From the NCBI GenBank assembly GCA_029862745.1, contig JAOTWS010000002.1, positions 1 to 64,000 of the forward strand: a DNA stretch of 64,000 nt, in the 5' to 3' direction. Position numbers and translations under genes: made by a program. Under the pieces are notes generated by a model. The model worked only from the letters and a program-made list of their open reading frames with translations, ran no database searches and was not told the origin of the DNA. This document shows positions 55,399 through 64,000 of the stretch, one piece after another (position 1 is the first letter of the stretch; each line of letters starts with the position of its first letter). Origin of the DNA: Nitrosopumilus sp. GTDB taxonomy: Archaea; Thermoproteota; Nitrososphaeria; Nitrososphaerales; Nitrosopumilaceae.

Positions 55399-55875
55399 TT
55401 GGTCACAGTAAATATAGAAACTAACTTAGGAAAAATATCGTTTAAACTTTTGCCTGAGTTGGCTCCTGAAACTGTAAGAAATTTTGAAAAATTAGCTAAA
55501 GATGGATTCTACAATGGAACTCTTTTTCACAGAGTAATTCCTGGATTCATGATTCAAGGTGGTGATCCTAATACTAAGACCAATAACAAAGGTTCATGGG
55601 GAATGGGTGGACCAGGATACAACATAAAGGCTGAATTCAATTCAAGATCTCATTTACGTGGCATAGTTTCCATGGCTAGATCACAAGATCCAGATAGTGC
55701 AGGTTCACAGTTTTTCATAGTAACATCTGACAGTACATTCCTAGACAGACAATATACTGTTTTTGGTGAAGTAATTCAAGGAATGGATGTTGCAGATAAA
55801 ATTGTAAATCTTCAAAGAGATGGTAATGACTGCCCTTTAGAAAAAGTATCTATGATTAGTGTAACAGTGGAATAA
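55399..55875 (+). CDS. Cyclophilin-type peptidyl-prolyl isomerase
   Basis: 158 residues from TTG 55399. Residues VNIETNLGKISFKLLPELAPETVRNFE-type start, FHRVIPGFMIQGGDP, and MARSQDPDSAGSQFFI show a bacterial-type cyclophilin with the catalytic Arg in FHRVIP. A frame to TTG 55348 would add a 17-residue non-homologous start and run over the TATA-like box near 55373-55386. It is followed with no gap by a surface protein gene. Confidence 0.93.
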   Translation: MVTVNIETNLGKISFKLLPELAPETVRNFEKLAKDGFYNGTLFHRVIPGFMIQGGDPNTKTNNKGSWGMGGPGYNIKAEFNSRSHLRGIVSMARSQDPDSAGSQFFIVTSDSTFLDRQYTVFGEVIQGMDVADKIVNLQRDGNDCPLEKVSMISVTVE

Positions 55876-56772
55876 ATGGAAGTAAAGATCTTTGGTTTTT
55901 TAGTAATTTTATTGATAATATCTATAATTCCTATGGTTAACGCACAAATTTCAGTGGGAGAAAAAGCCGTACAGAGATCTGTTGAAGTGGTCATAAATTC
56001 AGCAGGTGACGTTCACGTTAAGCATGTGATAAACCCAGCAAACACACCAAAACAGGTTGAATTAGTTAATGGAACCATCTCAAATATTCAAGTAACAAAT
56101 GAACATGGTAAAGAACAACAATTCTCAGTTATTGGAGCCAATAATGGGGTATTGATAATGCCATCTAATGAAAATTCTATTTTAAAATACAATATTGAAG
56201 ATGCACTCATTCAAGAAAATAATGTTTTGGCATGGAATTTTAGATATCTTGAAACAACTTCGTTTATTTTGCCTGAAGAGGTTGATCTGATTTTTGCAAA
56301 TGGTAGTCCGGTATACTTGGATGAAAAAAAAGGAATTACATGTCATGGATGCCAAATGGTTTTAGAATATTCTATCAATGAACCAAAAATTTTAGAAAAT
56401 GTGAAATGGGAGGAAAAACAGTTTATAGTAGAAATTAACAGTCACTCTAATATTGAAAAATTTAATTTTGATCAACCAACAAAAAGTATTACTTTTAATG
56501 TCTCTGATGAAGATAGATTTGTAACAACATTAATTCCATTGGAATTGTTATGGAAACCATATTCAGTATTTCTTAATGATGAAAAAATTTATTTTCATGA
56601 ATATAACAACAACGGAACTCATGTTTGGCTTAATATGAAACCGGAAACATCGGGAGAAATTGTAATCATAGGAACTACAGCAATTCCTGAATTTCCTATT
56701 ATTGCTCCACTTGTAATAGGATTTTTAATGGTATTTTTGGTACCATTTATTCAAAAATTCAATCTCCACTAG
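55876..56772 (+). CDS. Secreted PEFP-tailed surface protein
   Basis: 298 residues; its ATG follows the cyclophilin stop directly. Signal peptide (about 1-24, ending NAQ), a beta-rich external domain, then AIPEFPIIAP, a hydrophobic stretch and a basic end. PEFP is a variant of the PEF/PEFG sorting tail. A pair of cysteines (CHGC) near 155 could bind metal or form a disulfide. Confidence 0.75.
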   Translation: MEVKIFGFLVILLIISIIPMVNAQISVGEKAVQRSVEVVINSAGDVHVKHVINPANTPKQVELVNGTISNIQVTNEHGKEQQFSVIGANNGVLIMPSNENSILKYNIEDALIQENNVLAWNFRYLETTSFILPEEVDLIFANGSPVYLDEKKGITCHGCQMVLEYSINEPKILENVKWEEKQFIVEINSHSNIEKFNFDQPTKSITFNVSDEDRFVTTLIPLELLWKPYSVFLNDEKIYFHEYNNNGTHVWLNMKPETSGEIVIIGTTAIPEFPIIAPLVIGFLMVFLVPFIQKFNLH

Positions 56773-56914
56773 AACCACAACTACAAAAGCCATATTCATC
56801 GATTCGGACATCACAAACAGGGCATTTTTCTCCATATTCTACTTCCCATGGTTCTTTCCCAAAAAGTTTGAAATGGTCATCAATTTCCAAGGGAATCTCC
56901 CTTTTCTTTTCCAA
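56759..56914 (-). CDS. 51-aa zinc-ribbon-like microprotein
   Basis: From TTG, 51 residues beginning MEKKREIPLEIDDHF; the C-terminal half holds CPVC and CSC (CPVCDVRIDEYGFCSCG), a compact zinc ribbon. It overlaps the converging surface protein gene by 14 bp. The frame is too short to have been called by length alone but the cysteine pattern and acidic/basic composition support it. Confidence 0.55.
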   Translation of the reverse strand: MEKKREIPLEIDDHFKLFGKEPWEVEYGEKCPVCDVRIDEYGFCSCGSSGD

Positions 56915-56963
56915 TAATTTGTATATGTATTACAATTATACATACATTGTTGGAGAATAATTC

Positions 56964-57155
56964 ATGAAAATTGAATGCAGTTGTCATTGTATAAAATGCA
57001 AAAGTATTGAACTTGAATCAAATAGAGTTGGACAAGTGGAAGATGACGGATATTTTGATATGCATCATACTTGTAAACAATGTAATACTCATTTTGATCA
57101 TTTAGATGGTGAAGTTTTTTCTAACTGTGAAAAATGTAATTATTATTTTAGTTAG
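56964..57155 (+). CDS. 63-aa Cys-rich protein
   Basis: 63 residues with CSCHCIKC at the start, CKQC in the middle and CEKC at the end: up to four metal-binding pairs, probably two zinc sites. A TATA-like TTGTATATGTATTACA region lies upstream. The gene follows the 51-aa zinc microprotein divergently. Unknown family. Confidence 0.65.
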   Translation: MKIECSCHCIKCKSIELESNRVGQVEDDGYFDMHHTCKQCNTHFDHLDGEVFSNCEKCNYYFS

Positions 57156-57633
57156 TTACTAGTAGTTCTTGAGTAAAATAATGGGTTCTATTTTCACTAG
57201 AATTTTTCATAATTTCTTTATTTAAAGCCATTTTTGCTAAAGCTTTCGATACATCCAATGGGCCTGTAGCCCACCCATATTCTCTGAGTTGTTGTACAGT
57301 TTCAGTGACTGTTCTTGGAGAATCAAAGAATCTACTTGTCTCTAAAATTCTTAATTTTGATTTAATTTCATGAGGGGTAATGTATCTTGGTTCATTAAAT
57401 TCTGGCTCATATGCTTCAGCATCATCTAGATGTTCTAGACCAAAGTGAGTGTTGTGCCCAGATTCAGTTGGTTTTTGAATGGAATCGGTTTCATAAACGA
57501 TTTTTGCTTGATTATCTGGTAAATGCTGTGAAATGTTATCAATGATTTCTCCCAAGGTTTGATTATCTACATAAAAATCTCTAGAGTCAACCTCAATCTC
57601 ATTTTCCCCTAGCTTAAGTTTGATTCTTGCCAC
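57148..57633 (-). CDS. Hypothetical protein with C-terminal HTH-like domain
   Basis: 161 residues. The N-terminal part (about 1-60) is a small alpha/beta domain; the C-terminal part (about 90-155) has a pattern like SRFFDSPRTVTETVQQLREYG followed by WATGPLDVSKALAKM, which looks like a winged-helix domain used in archaeal DNA-binding or plasmid proteins. Overlaps the Cys-rich gene by 8 bp at the 3' ends. Confidence 0.6.
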   Translation of the reverse strand: MARIKLKLGENEIEVDSRDFYVDNQTLGEIIDNISQHLPDNQAKIVYETDSIQKPTESGHNTHFGLEHLDDAEAYEPEFNEPRYITPHEIKSKLRILETSRFFDSPRTVTETVQQLREYGWATGPLDVSKALAKMALNKEIMKNSSENRTHYFTQELLVTN

Positions 57634-57763
57634 TACAGATAATCACATAGTTTTGATTTATTCTGTTAGATCTAATGTGCTTAAAGATTAGATCAAAACT
57701 TTTACACAATTTATTGGGATTTTTTCCCTTTTGATTTAAAATGTAAATTTGAAAATGTTAGTT

Positions 57764-58207
57764 ATGAAATCGTCCAAAAAGGTAGGTATAATTCTATTTT
57801 TACTAGGTATGAGCATTTTTGGATATTCACAATATGCCTCTGCGTCACAAATAGGTATGAGTATTTCTCAAAGTGAATTATTAGATAAAACTGAAAATGG
57901 TTCAAACTACAATGTTGAATTACGTTTTGAAAATCCGTCATTACTAACAATGACTGCAGGAGAAACTGAATTTTTTGTAATAGCTAATGATGAGATCATT
58001 GGAAAAGGTCAGTTAGAGATATTTACATTATATCCATTAAACCATACTTTTGTTAAAGGTACTTTTCATACAGATCCTAATACAAACGAAGAATCACAAT
58101 TGGTAAAGATTACAGGGGTAACAAAATATGATCTAGTTGTTGCATCTATTGAGGTTCCATTTGTATATTATCCAACACAGGAACAGGCAAGGGAATTTAT
58201 ACATTAA
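57764..58207 (+). CDS. Secreted LEA14-like protein
   Basis: 147 residues from ATG 57764 (TATA-like TTGATTTAAAA at 57731-57741 is 28 bp upstream). Signal peptide (about 1-28, ending ASA), then a beta domain with LRFENPSLLTMTAGETEFFV resembling the LEA14 proteins at 23538 and 52093. No membrane anchor at the C-terminus, so it may be free or lipid-linked. ATG 57755 and TTG 57749 are alternatives. Confidence 0.65.
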   Translation: MKSSKKVGIILFLLGMSIFGYSQYASASQIGMSISQSELLDKTENGSNYNVELRFENPSLLTMTAGETEFFVIANDEIIGKGQLEIFTLYPLNHTFVKGTFHTDPNTNEESQLVKITGVTKYDLVVASIEVPFVYYPTQEQAREFIH

Positions 58208-58224
58208 AATTAGTTTCTTACCAA

Positions 58225-59118
58225 ATGCTTACTGTTTTTGGTTCAACAGCACTAGATACTATCAGAACTCCAAGAAAAACATTGAAGAATATTCTAGGTG
58301 GGGCAGCAACATTTGCAGCAATTTCAGCAAGTAATTTTGTAGACACAGGATTAATTGCAGTTGTTGGAAAAGATTTCCCAGGACAATATCATAAAATTTT
58401 ATCCAAGTATCTTGACTTACAAGGATTGACTATTAAAGACGGTAAAACATTTCGTTATGATGGTAAATATGATGATACATTAAGTACTAGATCAACGTTA
58501 AAAACAGAGTTAAACGTACTTGCAAATTTTAAAGCAACCGTACCTGAGGCTTATAGAAGCTCTCAATTTGTATATCTTGCTAACAATGATCCTGAACAAA
58601 ACATTTCATTGATCAAAGAATTTGATAAAGTAAAATTTTCAATGTGTGATACAATAGATTTTTGGATTTCTACAAAACGAGAGGCAGTAATTAAAATGAT
58701 TAAAGCTGTAGATGCAGTTGTAATTAATGATGATGAAGCAAAACTCCTCACAAAAGAATTCAATTTGATAAAATGTGCAAAAAAAATGATGCGATGGGGA
58801 GCAAAATATGTGATTATCAAAAAGGGAGAACATGGTTCCTTGATGTTTTATGATGATATGATTTTTCCAACGGCAGGTTTTTCGTTAGAAGATGTTGTGG
58901 ATCCAACAGGTGCAGGAGATTCTTTTGCAGGTGCGATGATAGGATATCTAGCAAGTAAGAAATCAACTAGCGTATCAGATATTAAAAAAGCTGCAGTTTA
59001 TGGAAATGTGTTAGGATCATTTGCAGTTGAAAGATATGGTTTAGATGGCCTGCTAAAGATAAAAAATGGTGATATTACAAAACGAGTTAAGAGTTATGAA
59101 AAGATGATTCGATTCTAA
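58225..59118 (+). CDS. PfkB-family carbohydrate or nucleoside kinase
   Basis: 297 residues. The C-terminal PfkB signature DPTGAGDSFAGAMIGYLA (near 231-248) with the catalytic Asp, and the N-terminal GGAATFAAISAS, are present. Substrate not readable; archaeal members phosphorylate ribose, adenosine or similar. It follows the LEA14-like gene by 17 bp. Confidence 0.88.
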   Translation: MLTVFGSTALDTIRTPRKTLKNILGGAATFAAISASNFVDTGLIAVVGKDFPGQYHKILSKYLDLQGLTIKDGKTFRYDGKYDDTLSTRSTLKTELNVLANFKATVPEAYRSSQFVYLANNDPEQNISLIKEFDKVKFSMCDTIDFWISTKREAVIKMIKAVDAVVINDDEAKLLTKEFNLIKCAKKMMRWGAKYVIIKKGEHGSLMFYDDMIFPTAGFSLEDVVDPTGAGDSFAGAMIGYLASKKSTSVSDIKKAAVYGNVLGSFAVERYGLDGLLKIKNGDITKRVKSYEKMIRF

Positions 59119-59157
59119 AAAGATTTAAGTTCAATTATTTCTCAAATTAATTTACAA

Positions 59158-59514
59158 TTGTCAAAAGAAATGTTTGAAAAAGACAAAGATAGGTTAGATA
59201 CAATTTTCAAACTTCAGGAAAACCTGTCTAATATGATGAAATTAGATAGATATCCTAAAGACTCTGAAGGTAGAATTTCTGCTTTATGCACTGCAATAAT
59301 CCATGAAGCAGTAGAGTTACAAAGGACAACTAACTGGAAATGGTGGAAATCACCAGTTGAATTCGATCATGCAGAAGCAAGAGAAGAATTAATTGATATC
59401 TGGCATTTTGTTGTACAGGCATCTTTAGAGTTAAATCTTACCCCAGATACTATTTTGGAAGAATATAAAAAGAAAAATGAAATCAATCTAGAAAGACAGA
59501 GAAATAGTTATTAA
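59158..59514 (+). CDS. dUTPase-like (MazG superfamily) nucleotide hydrolase
   Basis: 118 residues from TTG. The all-alpha dUTPase_2/MazG pattern EAVELQRTTNWKWWK and EELIDIWHFVVQASLELN (Glu and Asp ligands for Mg) is clear. Likely hydrolyses dUTP or a related nucleotide. Overlaps the converging MtrA-like gene by 4 bp. Confidence 0.85.
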   Translation: MSKEMFEKDKDRLDTIFKLQENLSNMMKLDRYPKDSEGRISALCTAIIHEAVELQRTTNWKWWKSPVEFDHAEAREELIDIWHFVVQASLELNLTPDTILEEYKKKNEINLERQRNSY

Positions 59515-59987
59515 AAAAAATTAATTTTATTCAAAATTGTTTCATAGTTAGTTTCGTTGATTAAATTTACAAGAGTTACATTATTTTGGAAATATTGTAT
59601 TTTAGATTGTGAAACAGAAAGATATGGATACGGACTAGTTGAATTTATTATTCTTTTATTCTTATCAATTCCATTTTTGTGTAATTCAAATAAAGAATGA
59701 CCAGCTTTATGGCCAGAAACATCTTTTCCACAAACTATGAGAGTTTTAATTTTTTGGTTTTTATTGACATATTCAATAATTGAATCAATTCCCTTATTTT
59801 CAGAAAAAAGTCTTCCTACTATTGAAATGTTATTTAGAATTTCAGAATTTGCAAACTTTTTGAGTAAATTCATGCTTGAAAGAGTGCATATCGCTATTGA
59901 AGATTCATGGTCACCAAAGTAGCACTCCTCAGGTATTGGCAATATGATTTTGCATAATTCTCCAATAATCTCATCTATAACATTCAC
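59511..59987 (-). CDS. MtrA-like corrinoid-family protein
   Basis: 158 residues like methanogen MtrA: ESSIAICTLSS, RLFSENKGIDSIIEYV and VCGKDVSGHKAGHSLFELH. In MtrA a conserved His binds the cobamide; His93 or His97 here are candidates. There is no membrane anchor and no other Mtr subunit, so it cannot be part of the methanogen complex. Starts 4 bp inside the DegT gene, so the two are coupled. Confidence 0.82.
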   Translation of the reverse strand: MNVIDEIIGELCKIILPIPEECYFGDHESSIAICTLSSMNLLKKFANSEILNNISIVGRLFSENKGIDSIIEYVNKNQKIKTLIVCGKDVSGHKAGHSLFELHKNGIDKNKRIINSTSPYPYLSVSQSKIQYFQNNVTLVNLINETNYETILNKINFF

Positions 59988-61066
59988 AGTAATTCATGAA
60001 TAGATTTACTAATAAATTCAATATCTTTTTGAGTTACTTTTGGATGAACTGGTAAAGATAGAACATGTGCAGCAGCCCAATCAGTAACTGAAAGTTTAGT
60101 TTTTATATTGTAAAAGGGGGTTTTGTGAACTGGTGTGGAATAATAAGATGCTGCACCTATTCCCTTTTGATTTAATTTTTTCAAAAGATTATTGCGCTTT
60201 TTAGTTGCAATTGTATAAAGATACCAATTAACATGTTCATTTTTTTTCTGATGCGGAAGTATAACTTTAAGATCAGATAGTAATGTTGTTAAGAGTTCTG
60301 CGTTCTTCTTTCTAGATTTTAAAAAATTTGGAAGTTTTTTCATTTGTACAGTAGCAATTGCTGCACTAATTTCAGGTAATCGTAAATTCAATCCTAAAAT
60401 TCTAGTATCATATCCATTAACCATTCCATGATTTCTAACCATTAGTAGTTTCTCTCTAAGTTTTTTATCATTAGTTGCAATAAAACCACCTTCACCTGAG
60501 GTCATTACTTTTGCGGGATACATACTCCAACACCCCATTTCAAAGAAAGTACCAGCATGTTTTCCTTTATATGTACTTCCTAAGGATTGGGCAGAGTCTT
60601 CAATTATTGGAAGATTGTGTTTTTTTGAAATTTCAGATAATCTTTCTATATTAGATATATTTCCATAAAGATGAACTGGGATAATTGCACGTGTTTTTTT
60701 TGTAATTTTTTTTTCTAGATCAGCAGGGTCTATTGTATAATTCTCTTTTGAGATATCAACAAAGACAGGTTTTGCTCCAGTTGAAACAATAGCATTTGCA
60801 GTTGCAACAAAAGTAAACGACGGTATTAAAATTTCATCATCTTTTTTTATATCTAGTGCATAAAGAGCAGTTTGTAATGCAGCAGTACCCGAGTTAACTG
60901 CAACCACATATTTTGATTTTACAAAAGTGGCTACAGATTTTTCAAAAGCTTGAACGTGTGGTCCTCCATTCTTAGCTGCGGAAGTTAAAACGCCATTTTT
61001 AAGAATAGATGTAACCACAGATATCTCTTCTTTATCTATTATTGGCGTATTAATTGCAATTTTCAA
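59984..61066 (-). CDS. DegT/DnrJ/EryC1/StrS aminotransferase
   Basis: 360 residues. PLP-binding Lys in SMYPAKVMTSGEGG (Lys near 185), with IEDSAQSLGSTYKG and PVHLYGN. These enzymes add an amino group to sugar ketones in surface glycan synthesis. Overlap with the MtrA-like gene suggests a shared job, but no known pathway joins them. Confidence 0.9.
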   Translation of the reverse strand: MKIAINTPIIDKEEISVVTSILKNGVLTSAAKNGGPHVQAFEKSVATFVKSKYVVAVNSGTAALQTALYALDIKKDDEILIPSFTFVATANAIVSTGAKPVFVDISKENYTIDPADLEKKITKKTRAIIPVHLYGNISNIERLSEISKKHNLPIIEDSAQSLGSTYKGKHAGTFFEMGCWSMYPAKVMTSGEGGFIATNDKKLREKLLMVRNHGMVNGYDTRILGLNLRLPEISAAIATVQMKKLPNFLKSRKKNAELLTTLLSDLKVILPHQKKNEHVNWYLYTIATKKRNNLLKKLNQKGIGAASYYSTPVHKTPFYNIKTKLSVTDWAAAHVLSLPVHPKVTQKDIEFISKSIHELL

Positions 61067-61148
61067 TAATTGATGTTTTTCATTCTAGTCTATAAATCTC
61101 CTGAAATAAACATGAATTTTTATATTTCAAAATTTGTCAATCGACATT

Positions 61149-61721
61149 ATGAAATCTCGACATCTAGAAAAATCTGACTCAAGTTACAAAGTCTATCTAT
61201 ATGTTTTCTATATTTGTGGATTCGTTATGTTATCAACTCTAGTTTTTGGTGTGTATGTTACTATGACAGAATGGATAGAAAATGGAACTTATGTTATGGG
61301 GGAAGCAATTCATAATACAGCTGTTCCATTTGAAAATTTTGCTAGAGTATCAACTTGGATATTTTTTTCTACAATAATTGGATGGTATTGTGTTTCAAGA
61401 ATAGGTTGGAGAAGGACTGCAGGAGATAAAATAGTTGGAACAAAGATGGCATTACTTCAGCTAATGTTGTTAGGATTTTCCATAATCACAATATATGAAG
61501 TACTGTACAATTTTACAGTATTAAATGCACAAATAACTGCAGGAATCATTAATGGTCTAGTTCCAGATATAGATAAATTGTCTGTTGCTTATCCAGATCC
61601 AGACAGACCATGGAATTTGGTTTTTGCAACCAAAGTATTCCTTGCAGCTTTTATTATCAGTGCTCATGCATTTTATCTTAGTACAAAGCCTAGGAAAAGT
61701 CTAGACGAATCAAAATCATAA
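61149..61721 (+). CDS. Four-helix membrane protein
   Basis: 190 residues from ATG 61149 (TATA-like TTTTTATATTT at 61119-61129, 25 bp upstream; TTG 61134 is the alternative). Four membrane helices (about 16-40, 67-82, 97-120, 157-176). The loop between helices has an acidic external stretch. Not recognised. Confidence 0.65.
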   Translation: MKSRHLEKSDSSYKVYLYVFYICGFVMLSTLVFGVYVTMTEWIENGTYVMGEAIHNTAVPFENFARVSTWIFFSTIIGWYCVSRIGWRRTAGDKIVGTKMALLQLMLLGFSIITIYEVLYNFTVLNAQITAGIINGLVPDIDKLSVAYPDPDRPWNLVFATKVFLAAFIISAHAFYLSTKPRKSLDESKS

Positions 61722-61982
61722 ATACATTGTAGGTTTTTGGATTAATTTGTATTAAAAAAACTATTTCTGATATGTAGAGATAATTTGAATATGATGGTAT
61801 TTGAATCTAATAAAAAAGAATTAAAATGTAAAAACTAGAATAATTCTTGTTCATCATGACAGGTTAAAAAATATGAGTAAAAAGCACGCAATAAAAAAAG
61901 ATGCAAAATTGTGGAACTGAATTTTAATACTTAAGATGATTTAAGAAAACACAAGAAAAATTGCAAAATAGATTTTAGGAAA

Positions 61983-62192
61983 TTATGTTGATAAATCAGA
62001 TTCGCATTTTGGCGATCTTTTAAGTGCTTTTTGAATGGCTTCTAAATTTTTTATTTCATTTTTAGAATTCAATGTTAGGATTTGAATCATTTCTGAGCCT
62101 AATTGAACTGATTGTTCAGGTAACGTTTCTAAAAATTTTTCTAATCCTTTCTTATAACTTTCAATTAATTCTAATCCCTCTTCAAGAGTCAT
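61983..62192 (-). CDS. Small helical hypothetical protein
   Basis: 69 residues, helical throughout, with no membrane segment. Upstream and downstream flanks are open for 90-260 bp. Not recognised; could be a small regulatory or toxin-antitoxin-like protein but there is no partner gene. Confidence 0.45.
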   Translation of the reverse strand: MTLEEGLELIESYKKGLEKFLETLPEQSVQLGSEMIQILTLNSKNEIKNLEAIQKALKRSPKCESDLST

Positions 62193-62285
62193 AATTATTG
62201 AAAATTTATCTTCTATTCAAAGCTTACAAATTAAATTAATATTTTAAATAACTTTATACGTTTACTTTTAAAAAGTTGTTTTGAT

Positions 62286-63332
62286 TTGGATATAACAGAA
62301 AAGATAGATCTAATGGAAAGATCACCAACGGAAGAAATAGTAACACATAATGAATTAGTCGAATTATTCAAAACGAATTCATCACCCAAACATTACATTG
62401 GATTAGAAATTTCTGGATTTTTGCATCTTGGTAGTTTGATCAGTACTGGTTTCAAAATTAATGATTTTATAAAAGCAGGTGTAAAATGTACAGTTTTTCT
62501 TGCAGATTGGCACACCCTTATTAACGATAAACTTGGGGGAGATTGGGAAGCTATATCCAAAGTTTCAAAATATTATCACGATGCTTTCAAGTTAGTTTGT
62601 CCAGATGTAGAAATTGTTTTGGGATCAAAATTATATGAAGAAAAAAGAGAGTATTGGTCAGATCTTGTTAAATTTACAAAACATATGTCGATTGCCAGAA
62701 CAATGAGAACACTTACAATTATGGGTCGTTCTGAGGATGATAAAAAAATTGATGTGGCTAAATTACTTTATCCTGCAATGCAAGCAGTTGATATTCATTC
62801 TTTGGATGTAGATATAGCTCATGCTGGAATGGATCAGAGAAAGATCCACATGTTAGTCAGAGAAATTTTTCCTAAAATGAAATGGAGAGTTCCTGTTGCA
62901 ATTCATCATAAACTGTTACCAGGACTTTCAAAACCTACTGGAATGAGTGATTCTCAGATATTAGGCAAGATGAGTAAATCAGATCCAAATTCAGGTATAT
63001 TTATTCACAATACAGATGAGGAAATAAAGAAAAAGATCAGTAAAGCATGGTGTGAGGAGGCAAATATTCAAAATAATCCATTGTTGGAAATTGCAAGAAC
63101 TTTAATTCTACATGAATTTGATGAAATTAATGTAGAAAGACCTGAGAAATTTGGTGGTAATGTATCATATTCAGATTATACACAATTGGAAACAGACTTC
63201 GTTGAAAAAAAATTGCATCCAGGTGATTTGAAACAGACAGTGGGAAATTATTTGGTGAAAATAATTTCGCCAATTCGAGATAAACTCAATTTGCATGAAG
63301 AAATTTTTGAGGTTATAAAGAAAAGCTATTAA
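62286..63332 (+). CDS. tyrS: Tyrosyl-tRNA synthetase
   Basis: 348 residues from TTG. The HIGH-type motif HLGS (47-50) and KMSKS loop (GKMSKSDPNSG) are present, with the archaeal/eukaryal-type length and no S4 tail. A TATA-like CTTTATACG near 62251-62259 is about 30 bp upstream and supports the TTG over ATG 62313. Confidence 0.95.
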   Translation: MDITEKIDLMERSPTEEIVTHNELVELFKTNSSPKHYIGLEISGFLHLGSLISTGFKINDFIKAGVKCTVFLADWHTLINDKLGGDWEAISKVSKYYHDAFKLVCPDVEIVLGSKLYEEKREYWSDLVKFTKHMSIARTMRTLTIMGRSEDDKKIDVAKLLYPAMQAVDIHSLDVDIAHAGMDQRKIHMLVREIFPKMKWRVPVAIHHKLLPGLSKPTGMSDSQILGKMSKSDPNSGIFIHNTDEEIKKKISKAWCEEANIQNNPLLEIARTLILHEFDEINVERPEKFGGNVSYSDYTQLETDFVEKKLHPGDLKQTVGNYLVKIISPIRDKLNLHEEIFEVIKKSY

Positions 63333-64000
63333 ACTTTGAGATTAGGATTAGTTTGTTCTTCTAAATTATATTTTGATTTGTATCCTCTTGGATTAATCAT
63401 TAGATCTTTGTAAGTATATGTTGAAGAGTTTCCAATTATTACTGTAGTGATCATACCTAATTGGTCAGAGTAATTTGGTAAATTCTCTAAATTAGTTATA
63501 ACAATAGTTTCAGAGTCTCTGAATGCTCCTTTAATTATTGCAACAGGAGTTGTAGGTTTCCTGTATTTCAGAAGAATTTTTCTAGTATCTTGTAATTGAT
63601 GAATTCTCTTTTTACTGGCAGGGTTATAAATTACAATTACAAAATCACCTTGTGCTGCAGACTCAACTCTTTTTTCTATAATTTCCCATGGAACCAACAA
63701 ATCACTCATACTAACAACTGCAAAGTCAGTCATTAATGGCGAACCAATTAATGATGCACATGAATTGAGTGCAGATACGCCTGGAATTATTTCAACTTGC
63801 AGGTCATCTTTAGGATCCCAACCGCTCTCAGCAAGTGTTTCATAAATTAATCCAGCCATACCATAAATTCCAGGATCTCCACTTGAGACCAACGATACTA
63901 TTTTTCCAGATTTTGCAAGATCAATACATTGATGAGCTCTTTCAACTTCTTGTGTCATTGCATAACGATAAACAGTTTTACCTTCAATGAGATCTTGGAC
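63329..64000 (-). CDS. cobJ: Precorrin-3B C17-methyltransferase (partial)
   Basis: At least 224 residues; the frame is open to the window edge and starts beyond it. Segments MTQEVERAHQCIDLAKSG, SLVSSGDPGIYGMAGLIYE, DFAVVSMSDLLVPWE, VIYNPASKKR and TTVIIGNSSTYTY are those of CobJ/CbiH, which contracts the corrin ring and adds the C17 methyl. Together with bluB it shows a B12-making organism. It converges on tyrS with a 4-bp overlap. Confidence 0.92.
   Translation of the reverse strand, partial: VQDLIEGKTVYRYAMTQEVERAHQCIDLAKSGKIVSLVSSGDPGIYGMAGLIYETLAESGWDPKDDLQVEIIPGVSALNSCASLIGSPLMTDFAVVSMSDLLVPWEIIEKRVESAAQGDFVIVIYNPASKKRIHQLQDTRKILLKYRKPTTPVAIIKGAFRDSETIVITNLENLPNYSDQLGMITTVIIGNSSTYTYKDLMINPRGYKSKYNLEEQTNPNLKV

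Noticed and set aside
59511-59987. A methanogenesis-type Mtr complex
   Set aside because: Only an MtrA-like soluble protein is present; no other mtr genes and no membrane anchor.
61722-61982. Short frames in the 261-bp gap before the small helical protein
   Set aside because: The longest ATG frame is about 15 codons (MSKKHAIKKDAKLWN) and lacks support; nothing else seen.

Overview
The window is a compact, AT-rich archaeal chromosome segment that looks like an ammonia-oxidising thaumarchaeon (Nitrososphaerota) of the marine Nitrosopumilus type. Archaeal markers are glycerol-1-phosphate dehydrogenase, the KH/beta-CASP RNase aCPSF1, a proteasome beta subunit, an A-type ATP synthase, archaeal pantoate kinase and phosphopantothenate synthetase, archaeal UMP kinase and archaeal TyrRS. 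Pointers to thaumarchaea are PEFG-type C-terminal sorting tails, an Amt/PII pair, BluB and CobJ of cobalamin synthesis, SepF, CopC/CopD copper proteins and a lone MtrA-like protein. No amo genes lie in the window, so the assignment is inference. Many genes have a TATA-like box about 25-30 bp before the start codon, as expected for leaderless mRNAs, and GTG/TTG starts are common.

Layout. 0-8 kb: envelope and metal handling (PEFG-tailed proteins, a giant CopC-CopD-propeller fusion, a ZnuABC-like importer divergent from a NikR-like repressor). 8-10.2 kb: Lon-N domain protein and aspartate transcarbamoylase, with pyrB and pyrI on opposite strands around one short promoter. 10.2-23.4 kb: A-type ATP synthase, split into an E-A-B-D-(43-aa ORF)-K operon, a divergent subunit I gene and a distant subunit C gene; rhodanese, PII and Amt lie in between. 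22.6-27 kb: Cas4-like protein, a 36-aa membrane microprotein, a LEA14-like protein and a pyrH-HD hydrolase-tmk nucleotide operon. 27-36.4 kb: Hsp20, UbiB-like kinase, small membrane proteins, a MacB-type ABC exporter with an S-layer-type partner, Lrp-like and PhoU-like proteins, Nudix hydrolase. 36.4-40.2 kb: CoA operon (pantoate kinase, phosphopantothenate synthetase, PanB, CoaBC). 40.4-51.5 kb: methyltransferase, PepQ, PP-loop tRNA enzyme, SepF, aCPSF1, proteasome beta, G1PDH, FKBP, class V aminotransferase, NadM, RtcA. 51.5-64 kb: CopD-like and LEA14-like proteins, two tRNAs, BluB, flavin reductase, several Cys-rich microproteins, an apparently self-regulated HTH protein, cyclophilin, PfkB kinase, dUTPase, MtrA-like protein with a DegT aminotransferase, TyrRS and a partial CobJ.

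The most unusual items are a tRNA-Arg(CCU) gene with a D-loop insertion, the four-module copper protein, an ABC ATPase whose Walker A lies upstream of any ATG/GTG/TTG start, several microproteins including one inside the ATP synthase operon, and a Cas4-like Fe-S protein lacking the usual nuclease E-x-K. I saw no CRISPR array, insertion sequence, prophage or replication origin. No single strong candidate for a wholly new system emerged; the best leads are listed as findings.
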